Part shown: positions 1-4,695 of the stretch, one piece after another
Layout: every line of letters starts with the position of its first letter
How positions within the stretch are numbered: the stretch's first letter is position 1
Source: Chloroflexota bacterium
Lineage (GTDB): Bacteria > Chloroflexota > Anaerolineae > Anaerolineales > VGOW01
Reading direction: 5' to 3'
Length of the DNA stretch: 7,590 nt
Assembly: GCA_016215145.1 (NCBI GenBank)
Contig: JACRLA010000343.1
Span: 1-7,590, forward strand
The notes under the pieces: generated by a model
Databases searched by the model: none
What the model was told of the DNA's origin: nothing
What the model saw: the letters and a program-made list of their open reading frames with translations, nothing else
Position numbers and translations under genes: made by a program

Positions 1-627
1 ACATCCGACACAAACTATCCGCACGCGGTAAGCCTGATGCGCGAGAAAAAGATTCGCCGCTTGCCTATCGTAGATGGCGACACGCTGGTGGGCATCGTCG
101 TCGAAAAAGATTTGTTGTCCACGCAGCCCTCACCCGCCACCACTTTGAGCATCTACGAGATGAACTCGCTGCTGGCGAATATCAAGATGAAACAGATCAT
201 GACTCATCCGGTGATCACAGTGGAAGGCGACTGCCCGATGGAAGAGGCGGCGCGCATTATGGTAGACAAAAAGATCGGGTGTTTGCCAGTGATGGAAAAA
301 GATTCGGTCATCGGCATCATCACCGAGACAGATATTTTCAGAACCTTAGTGGAAGTGCTAGGCGGCGAAGAAGGCGGTGTGCGATTAACCGCAAAGTTAC
401 CAGAACGTGTCGGCGAATTGGCTCGTGTCGTATCACTGATCGCAGAAGCGGGCGGCAACATCGTGTCCATCACGACCTCACGCGTTCACGAAAATTCACA
501 CCGGGAGGTGACGATTAAAGAAAAAGGCGCAAACCCTGATACTCTCAATACGCTGCTGGACAAGAGCGGTCTAACGGTGATCGATCTACGCACCAGCACG
601 CGCTATCAGCCGCGTCTGTTTGGATAA
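1..627 (+). CDS. CBS-CBS-ACT domain protein (AcuB-like), 5' end outside the window
   Basis: The reading frame is open from base 1, so the start lies upstream; an internal ATG at 37 falls in the middle of the first CBS domain and is not the start. In window codons, 1-38 are the end of CBS domain 1 (IRRLPIVDGDTLVGIVVEKD), 39-62 a linker with SPATTLSIYE, 63-118 a full CBS domain 2 (KQIMTHPVITV ... GCLPVMEKDSVIGIITETDIF), and about 126-195 an ACT domain (LPERVGELARVVSLIAEAGGNI). CBS pairs usually bind adenine nucleotides and ACT domains bind amino acids or similar small ligands, so this is probably a soluble cytoplasmic sensor. The order matches AcuB-type proteins. The next gene, 49 nt on, is a HAAT-type substrate-binding protein, so an inferred role is sensing the transported compound or cell energy state. 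No effector domain is visible, and the ligand cannot be named. Confidence 0.9.
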   Translation, partial: TSDTNYPHAVSLMREKKIRRLPIVDGDTLVGIVVEKDLLSTQPSPATTLSIYEMNSLLANIKMKQIMTHPVITVEGDCPMEEAARIMVDKKIGCLPVMEKDSVIGIITETDIFRTLVEVLGGEEGGVRLTAKLPERVGELARVVSLIAEAGGNIVSITTSRVHENSHREVTIKEKGANPDTLNTLLDKSGLTVIDLRTSTRYQPRLFG

Positions 628-662
628 ATTATTAATCTACAGACGCCATTCATCTTTCTCTC

Positions 663-669
663 GAGGAGG
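663..669 (+). promoter_or_regulatory. Strong Shine-Dalgarno site of the substrate-binding protein
   Basis: GAGGAGG lies 7 nt before the ATG at 677 and fixes that codon as the start, in preference to an in-frame ATG at 620 that overlaps the upstream stop. It is the only convincing Shine-Dalgarno sequence among the seven complete genes of the window. The rest of the 49-nt gap holds no other recognisable signal. Confidence 0.85.
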
Positions 670-676
670 AAAGAAA

Positions 677-1888
677 ATGTCTAAACGATACTCATTCACA
701 GTTGTTGTAGTGGTCGCCGCGTTGTTGCTTGCCGCGTGCAGCACCCCCGCGCCCGCCGCGCCGACCGCCGCGCCCAAAGACACCACGCCGATCAAGGTGG
801 GCGCGATTTTTGATCTGACCGGCGCCACAGCCGATGTCGGCACGCCCTATAGCGAAGGCTTGAAGGGTTACGTCGAATGGAAGAATGCGGCTGGCGGCAT
901 CAATGGTCGGAAGATCGATCTGCTCTCCGCCGATTATGCCTATAAAGTGGATCAATCGGAAGCGCTCTATTCGCAATACGTCGGCGAAAAAGTTGTGGTC
1001 TTCATGGGCTGGGGCACGGGTGACACCGAAGCGCTGCGCCCGAAGATCGCCAACGATAAGATTCCATTCATGTCGGCTTCGTACGCTGCCGGTTTGTTGG
1101 ATATGAGTCAAGCGCCGTACAACTTCTTGATCGGCACATCGTATTCCGATCAAGGCATCATTGCCGTGCGTTGGGCATTGGATGATTGGAAGAAAGCCGG
1201 CAAGAGCGGCACACCCAAAGTAGCCGTCATCCATCACAACAGCCCCTTCGGGCAATCGCCTCTGGAGGACACCAAGAAATTCGCCGAAGCCAATGGCGTG
1301 ACGTTTACATCATTACCCTTCCCGGCAGGAACGGATTACACAGCTGAGTTAGGTCGCATTCAAACATTCGGCGCGAACTATGTGATCATCCACACCATCT
1401 CCAGTCCGACAGCGGTGCTGATGAAGAACGCCAAGAGTCTTGGCTTGTTGGATAAGATGAAGTTCATCTCTCTCAATTGGGGCGCTGATGAATTGTTCAT
1501 CAAGTTGGCAGGTGACGCCTCTGAAGGCGTGGTCGGCGTACTGCCGTTCACCCCGCCCACCTATCGCGTGCCGGGTCACGACGATCCCGATAAGTTCCTT
1601 AAGAGCAAGGGCGGCAGCCTCGACGAGAAAGGTCTGCATTACTCGCAAGGTTGGTGGACGATGGCGACAATGGCAGAAGGCATCAAGAAGACTCTGGATG
1701 CGAATAAACCATTGACCGGCGAAAACATCAAAGCCTCGTTGGAGAGTATGCAAAACTTTGAGACCGGCGGCATCACCGCGCCGATCAGCTTCTCGGCAAC
1801 CAGCCACAAGGGCAACAGCTCCACGCGCCTCTATCAAGTGAAGAGCGGCAAGTGGGCTCAGATCAGTGATTTTGTGCAAGCGAAATAG
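677..1888 (+). CDS. HAAT-family ABC transporter substrate-binding lipoprotein (LivJ/LivK type)
   Basis: This 403-residue extracytoplasmic solute-binding protein should capture a substrate and deliver it to a branched-chain amino acid type ABC importer. The N-terminus (SKRYSF, then a run of V, A and L) is a lipoprotein signal peptide with lipobox L18-A-A-C21, so mature protein is lipid-anchored at Cys21. A low-complexity A/P/T spacer follows (about 22-35). The type I periplasmic-binding fold (Peripl_BP_6 type) starts at IKVGAIFDLTGATADVG and continues through GGINGRKIDLLSAD, KVAVIHHNSPFGQS and GANYVIIHTISSPTAVLMKNAKSLG, ending with LYQVKSGKW. The start was chosen from the GAGGAGG site and the signal peptide. 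Neighbours are a CBS-ACT sensor upstream and LivF downstream. This family also carries amides, aromatic acids and other solutes, so the substrate is open; branched-chain amino acid is only the default reading. Confidence 0.9.
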   Translation: MSKRYSFTVVVVVAALLLAACSTPAPAAPTAAPKDTTPIKVGAIFDLTGATADVGTPYSEGLKGYVEWKNAAGGINGRKIDLLSADYAYKVDQSEALYSQYVGEKVVVFMGWGTGDTEALRPKIANDKIPFMSASYAAGLLDMSQAPYNFLIGTSYSDQGIIAVRWALDDWKKAGKSGTPKVAVIHHNSPFGQSPLEDTKKFAEANGVTFTSLPFPAGTDYTAELGRIQTFGANYVIIHTISSPTAVLMKNAKSLGLLDKMKFISLNWGADELFIKLAGDASEGVVGVLPFTPPTYRVPGHDDPDKFLKSKGGSLDEKGLHYSQGWWTMATMAEGIKKTLDANKPLTGENIKASLESMQNFETGGITAPISFSATSHKGNSSTRLYQVKSGKWAQISDFVQAK

Positions 1889-2013
1889 TAATTAGTAAAT
1901 GGTAATTGGATAGTGGGCGACGAGGGTGTCGTCCACTATCCAATCTAAAATTGTCGCCGTCTCGCTTCGAGTCCCGACAACAACGAATCTCCAATTACTA
2001 ATCCCCAATTACT
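1888..2013. repeat. Inverted-repeat spacer bracketed by AT-rich 7-nt units
   Basis: The left edge reads GTAATTA, GTAAATG, GTAATTG (1888-1908) and starts on the last base of the upstream stop codon. The right edge reads CAATTAC, TAATCCC, CAATTAC (1992-2012) and runs to one base before the livF ATG. The edges are approximate reverse complements. Between them is a hairpin with a 17-bp stem (1905-1921 with 1928-1944, one G-U pair, 6-nt loop) and a weaker one (TTGTCG 1951-1956 with CGACAA 1975-1980). No T-run follows the main stem, so it does not look like a standard intrinsic terminator. The spacer has no Shine-Dalgarno sequence for livF. Confidence 0.8.
1905..1944. other. 17-bp stem-loop between the binding protein and livF
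   Basis: Arms 1905-1921 (ATTGGATAGTGGGCGAC) and 1928-1944 (GTCGTCCACTATCCAAT) pair over 17 positions with one G-U wobble and no bulge, around the loop GAGGGT. A stem this long in a transport operon could protect the binding-protein mRNA end and lower expression of the downstream ATPase, as intercistronic hairpins do in other ABC operons. That role is inferred. There is no downstream T-tract on either strand. Confidence 0.75.
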
Positions 2014-2808
2014 ATGTTGGCGCTCAACAACGTCGAAGTCATCTACAACGAAGTCATTCTGGTGCTGAAGGGAATGTCCATGCAAGTGCCGCAAGGCAAG
2101 ATCGTCGGCTTGCTCGGCTCGAATGGCGCGGGCAAATCCACCACGCTCAAAGCCATCTCCGGTTTGCTTAAACCTGAGAACGGTGAAGTGACCGATGGCT
2201 CGGTGGAATTTCTGGGCGAGAAGATTCATCACAAGGACGCCGCCGACATCGTGTGTTCAGGAATCTTTCAAGTGATGGAAGGTCGGCGCGTGTTTGAGCA
2301 TCTGACCGTTGAAGAAAATTTAATGGCGGGCAGCTACACCCGACGTGACCGCGGTAGCCTACACGCCGACATTGACCTTGTCTACAATTACTTCCCGCGT
2401 CTCAAAGATCGGCGCAGTCAAACGGCGGGCTTTCTCTCCGGCGGCGAGCAACAAATGTTGGCGATAGGTCGGGCGTTGATGGCGCGTCCCAAACTGATGA
2501 TGCTCGACGAACCTTCGCTCGGTCTGGCGCCGTTACTGGTGCGCGAAATTTTTTCCATTATCAAACGCATCAACGAAGAACAGAAGACCACGATCCTGCT
2601 GGTGGAGCAGAACGCCAACTTAACGTTGACCGTCGCCGATTACGCCTACATCATGGAGAACGGGCGCATCGTGCTAGAAGGCAATCCAAGCGACCTCAAA
2701 GAAAATGCCGACGTGCGCGAATTTTATTTGGGTCTGACCGACGTCGGTCAACGCAAATCGTATCGCGACGTGAAGCATTACAAACGAAGAAAACGCTGGC
2801 TGTCGTAG
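2014..2808 (+). CDS. livF: Branched-chain amino acid type ABC transporter ATP-binding protein (LivF-like)
   Basis: This 264-residue cytoplasmic ATPase should power a HAAT importer as one half of a LivF/LivG pair. Visible motifs are Walker A GSNGAGKST (35-43), Q-loop Gln86, ABC signature LSGGEQ (141-146), Walker B MMLDEP (162-167) with catalytic Glu166, and D-loop SLGLAP. The position of the switch histidine is Gln199 (LLVEQNA), which is normal for LivF rather than LivG. The protein is about 25-30 residues longer than typical LivF: after EFYLGLTDVGQ there is a basic tail ending KHYKRRKRWL. From memory, similar tails occur on LivF proteins encoded near phenylacetate-CoA ligase genes; this is unverified. 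The start has no Shine-Dalgarno sequence and sits one base after an AT-rich repeat unit. The partner permeases and LivG are absent from the window. Confidence 0.94.
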   Translation: MLALNNVEVIYNEVILVLKGMSMQVPQGKIVGLLGSNGAGKSTTLKAISGLLKPENGEVTDGSVEFLGEKIHHKDAADIVCSGIFQVMEGRRVFEHLTVEENLMAGSYTRRDRGSLHADIDLVYNYFPRLKDRRSQTAGFLSGGEQQMLAIGRALMARPKLMMLDEPSLGLAPLLVREIFSIIKRINEEQKTTILLVEQNANLTLTVADYAYIMENGRIVLEGNPSDLKENADVREFYLGLTDVGQRKSYRDVKHYKRRKRWLS

Positions 2809-2810
2809 GT

Positions 2811-2929
2811 GGCGGATGGCAGATGGCGTATCGCTTATAGCGTATGGCGTATCGCACATCACGCATCACGTATCACTCGTCACGCATCACGTATCACTCG
2901 TCACACATCACTCATCACGTATCACGCCA
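2811..2929 (+). repeat. Array of 16 phased heptanucleotide units (NNCNNAT) downstream of livF
   Basis: From 2811 to 2922 the sequence divides without a slip into 16 seven-base units, beginning GGCGGAT, GGCAGAT, GGCGTAT and ending CACTCAT, CACGTAT, then CACGCCA to 2929. All 16 have C at position 3 and T at position 7; position 6 is A in 14 and G in two (CACTCGT). The array starts two bases after the livF stop. Bases 2860-2880 and 2881-2901 are an exact 21-bp tandem duplication (three units), which points to slippage by whole units. The reading frame stays open through the array and would encode a 7-residue repeat (HASRITR twice), which is judged not to be real coding sequence. Confidence 0.9.
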
Positions 2930-2967
2930 TTTGCTATATGCGATTCCTTCATGTAGAGTCTTCCACC

Positions 2968-3612
2968 ATGAGACTCTCTCTTCTATTAATCACACTGTGT
3001 ATCGCCTTAGCCGCTTGCAATGCCGTTGAGCCATTACCTACGCTCGCGCCCAAACCTGCCACGCCCGCCGTCGTTTCGTTTCAAGATGATTTTTCTAAAG
3101 ACTTGGGCGTTTGGCAGACGTTTGTCGAAGCAAAAGCCACCGCCGAGATCGCCGAAGGTCATCTGAGCATCACCGTCAAAGAACCGTTCACTGTCAGTCT
3201 ATCTATTGCCACGCTCAACTTAAACGATTTTGATCTCACCGTTGTCACCACGCAAACAAGCGTTGGCACGGCAAACGGCTACGGCGTGATCTTCCGCTAC
3301 ATTGACAATAAAAATTTCTACCGCTTCGACATCGGCGGCGACAGCACATGGGCAGTCAGCCGCAGGATACGCGAACAGTGGATTCATTTGAGCGAACTTA
3401 AAAACTCAAGCGCCATCAAACCAAATCCGTCGTCGAACACGCTTCGCATTGTCGCGCGCGGCGACGCCTTTGAGTTTTATGCCAACGGCACGCTGCTCGG
3501 CACGATCAACGATTCCAATTTACCCATCGGTCGCATCGGGCTCTTCGCCAGCACCTTCGACGACCCCAAGACGCAAGTGATGTTTGATAATGTGAAGGTG
3601 GTGAAACCGTAA
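2968..3612 (+). CDS. Small lipoprotein with a predicted concanavalin-A-like (DUF1080/LamG-type) domain
   Basis: The product has 214 residues. A signal peptide (MRLSLLLITL...) ends in lipobox L14-A-A-C17, so the protein should be lipid-anchored outside the membrane. A P/T/A-rich linker follows, then one beta-rich domain from about residue 36: FQDDFSKDLGVW at its start, NGYGVIFRYIDNKNFYRFDI in the middle, and TLRIVARGDAFEFYANGTLL plus IGRIGLFAST near the end. This pattern is typical of concanavalin-A-like sandwiches that bind or process sugars. No catalytic residues can be assigned, so enzymatic activity is not claimed. The ATG at 2968 was chosen because it places the signal peptide at the N-terminus; the in-frame ATG at 2938 and the open frame from 2809 would add repeat-encoded residues before it. 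No Shine-Dalgarno sequence is visible. The gene sits between transport and housekeeping genes with no clear functional link. Confidence 0.78.
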   Translation: MRLSLLLITLCIALAACNAVEPLPTLAPKPATPAVVSFQDDFSKDLGVWQTFVEAKATAEIAEGHLSITVKEPFTVSLSIATLNLNDFDLTVVTTQTSVGTANGYGVIFRYIDNKNFYRFDIGGDSTWAVSRRIREQWIHLSELKNSSAIKPNPSSNTLRIVARGDAFEFYANGTLLGTINDSNLPIGRIGLFASTFDDPKTQVMFDNVKVVKP

Positions 3613-3614
3613 AT

Positions 3615-3682
3615 GGCGGATAGCCAATGGCGTATAGCCGATAGCGAACACCATCCGCCATCTGCCATCGGCTATCTGCAAT
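3615..3682. repeat. Heptanucleotide units in inverted arrangement (hairpin) between the lipoprotein gene and hinT
   Basis: Units in forward orientation run GGCGGAT, AGCCAAT, GGCGTAT, AGCCGAT (3615-3642). Units in reverse orientation follow: ATCCGCC, ATCTGCC, ATCGGCT, ATCTGCA (3653-3680). Two registers each give a perfect 9-bp stem: 3613-3621 with 3653-3661, and 3634-3642 with 3667-3675. The array starts within three bases of the upstream stop codon and ends just before the next ATG, so it fills nearly the whole gap. It is the same family as the arrays at 2811, 4030 and 6817, folded back on itself. Confidence 0.85.
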
Positions 3683-3686
3683 CTTT

Positions 3687-4031
3687 ATGAGCGATTGTCT
3701 CTTCTGTAAGATCATTAAGAATGAAATTCCAAGCAAGATCGTTTATCGTGACGACTTGGTCACTGCGTTTTGGGACATTCACCCGCAAACACCCGTCCAC
3801 ATTCTCATCGTCCCCAACCAGCACATCGCCGGCGCGGCAGAGTTAACACCCGCGCACGCCGAAACACTCGCCGCCATGTTCGTTGCCGCCAACGCCATCG
3901 CCGCCGAACACGGCGTTGCCCAAAGCGGTTATCGCCTCACCATCAACCAAGGTCCCGATTCGGGTCAAGCCGTGTTTCATCTTCATTTACATTTGTTTGG
4001 CGGCAAACGCATGAGTGATCGCAGAGGGTAG
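3687..4031 (+). CDS. hinT: Histidine triad (HIT) nucleotide-binding protein, HinT type
   Basis: This 114-residue HIT protein is probably a cytoplasmic purine nucleoside phosphoramidase. It opens with SDCLFCKII, giving the C4-x-x-C7 pair seen in many HinT/PKCI-type proteins. It continues with FWDIHPQTPVHILIVPNQHI and SGYRLTINQGPDSGQAVFH, and carries the histidine triad HLHLHLF (His98, His100, His102), with His100 the expected catalytic residue. Length is normal for the family. The C-terminus reads GGKRMSDRRG, whereas many relatives end with a Trp-Pro-Pro-Gly motif after GGR/K; that ending is missing and the stop codon touches a repeat array. The ATG at 3687 is supported by the conserved N-terminus; no Shine-Dalgarno sequence precedes it. 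It heads a housekeeping block with YqeY, the HD hydrolase and YbeY. Confidence 0.94.
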   Translation: MSDCLFCKIIKNEIPSKIVYRDDLVTAFWDIHPQTPVHILIVPNQHIAGAAELTPAHAETLAAMFVAANAIAAEHGVAQSGYRLTINQGPDSGQAVFHLHLHLFGGKRMSDRRG

Positions 4032-4142
4032 CAGATGGCTGATAGCAGATAGCGTATCGCGCATCGCATATCGCCTATCGCGCATCGCCTATCGCGCATC
4101 GCATATCACGCATCACGTATCACGCCACTCGCCATCTGCCAT
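4030..4142 (+). repeat. Array of 13 phased heptanucleotide units downstream of hinT
   Basis: From 4030 to 4120 there are 13 uninterrupted units of the NNCNNAT type (AGCAGAT, GGCTGAT, AGCAGAT, AGCGTAT, CGCGCAT, CGCATAT, CGCCTAT and so on). Weaker units in the opposite orientation follow to about 4142 (ATCTGCC at 4134-4140 is the reverse complement of GGCAGAT). The first unit shares two bases with the hinT stop codon TAG (4029-4031). The 17-mer TCACGCATCACGTATCA (4106-4122) also occurs twice in the array after livF and once inverted at 6842-6858. The array supplies the upstream context of the yqeY promoter. Confidence 0.9.
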
Positions 4143-4165
4143 GCGAAGCAGCCATACGCTATAAT
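4136..4165 (+). promoter_or_regulatory. Predicted promoter of yqeY, probably giving a leaderless transcript
   Basis: A perfect TATAAT box lies at 4160-4165. A plausible -35 hexamer, CTGCCA (4136-4141, four of six matches to TTGACA), is 18 nt upstream and lies within the degraded end of the repeat array. Only seven bases (CCCCCTC) separate the box from the ATG at 4173, so transcription would begin at or next to the start codon. The absence of any Shine-Dalgarno sequence agrees with a leaderless mRNA. Confidence 0.6.
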
Positions 4166-4172
4166 CCCCCTC

Positions 4173-4625
4173 ATGTCACTCAAACAAACTATCGAAACCG
4201 AACTTAAAAACGCCATGCGCGTCGGAGATGAAACGCGCAAGACCGCTCTGCGCTCTATCATCGCCGGCATCAAACTCGCCGAAGTAGAACAGCGCGGCAC
4301 ACCGCTCGAAGACAGCACGGTCTTGGGCATCATCCAAAAAGAAATTAAGTCGCAGCGCGAATCCATTGCCGACGCGCAAAAAGCCTCACGCGCCGATCTC
4401 GTCGCCCAATCGGAATCTCTGATCGCCATCTACGAATCATTTTTGCCCAAACAACTTTCGCGCGACGAAGTGATCGTTCACGTCCAAGCCGCCATCGCCG
4501 AAGTAAACGCCAACAACCCCGGCGACATGGGCAAAGTCATGAAAGTCATTCAACCTAAGCTCAAGGGACTGGCAGACAACAAACTCATCAGCGATGTGGT
4601 AAAAGAATTGCTGACGAAAAAATAA
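4173..4625 (+). CDS. yqeY: GatB/YqeY domain protein
   Basis: The 150-residue product matches the full length of the stand-alone YqeY family, which resembles the C-terminal helical domain of the GatB amidotransferase subunit. The sequence is predicted to be all-helical. Typical stretches are LKNAMRVGDETRKTALRSI near the N-terminus, VLGIIQKEIKSQRESI, the IYESFLPKQLSRDEV segment in the middle, and the glycine-bearing NNPGDMGKVMKVIQPKLKGLAD near the end. In GatCAB this fold contacts tRNA, but the stand-alone protein has no firmly established role, so none is assigned. The start is well supported by the family N-terminus and by a TATAAT box just upstream. The gene ends 30 nt before a strong hairpin. 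In Bacillus the same family also lies near yqfF and ybeY, as here. Confidence 0.93.
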   Translation: MSLKQTIETELKNAMRVGDETRKTALRSIIAGIKLAEVEQRGTPLEDSTVLGIIQKEIKSQRESIADAQKASRADLVAQSESLIAIYESFLPKQLSRDEVIVHVQAAIAEVNANNPGDMGKVMKVIQPKLKGLADNKLISDVVKELLTKK

Positions 4626-4655
4626 TTCCAAAAAAAATGTTTTCAGGCTCATTCC

Positions 4656-4688
4656 AGAAACCCGCTTTCTTGGCGAAAGCGGGTTTCT
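4656..4688 (+). terminator. Perfect 14-bp hairpin after yqeY, probable terminator
   Basis: AGAAACCCGCTTTC (4656-4669) and GAAAGCGGGTTTCT (4675-4688) pair perfectly around the loop TTGGC. The tail TTTCTCTCT is only moderately T-rich, so termination may be partial. An A-run (4630-4637) precedes the stem and could favour termination on the opposite strand. The stem ends seven bases before the ATG of the next gene, so it may also affect translation of that gene. Confidence 0.7.
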
Positions 4689-4695
4689 CTCTAAC

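Noticed and set aside
692..1255. 187-residue open frame on the - strand inside the binding-protein gene
   Set aside because: It is antisense to a clear substrate-binding protein, has no recognisable domain, and its composition follows from the codon use of the + strand gene. The same applies to the - strand frame at 1349-1879.
1905..1950. Intrinsic terminator after the binding-protein gene
   Set aside because: The stem is strong but no T-tract follows it on either strand, so it is listed as a stem-loop rather than a terminator.
2809..2967. N-terminal extension of the lipoprotein starting at GTG 2809 or ATG 2938
   Set aside because: The extension is encoded by the heptamer array (HASRITR-type periodicity) and would bury a clear lipoprotein signal peptide. 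A 7-nt unit without stop codons stays open in any frame by chance.
2811..4142. CRISPR array
   Set aside because: The repeats are contiguous 7-nt units with no spacers of regular length, no 25-40 nt direct repeats and no cas genes nearby.
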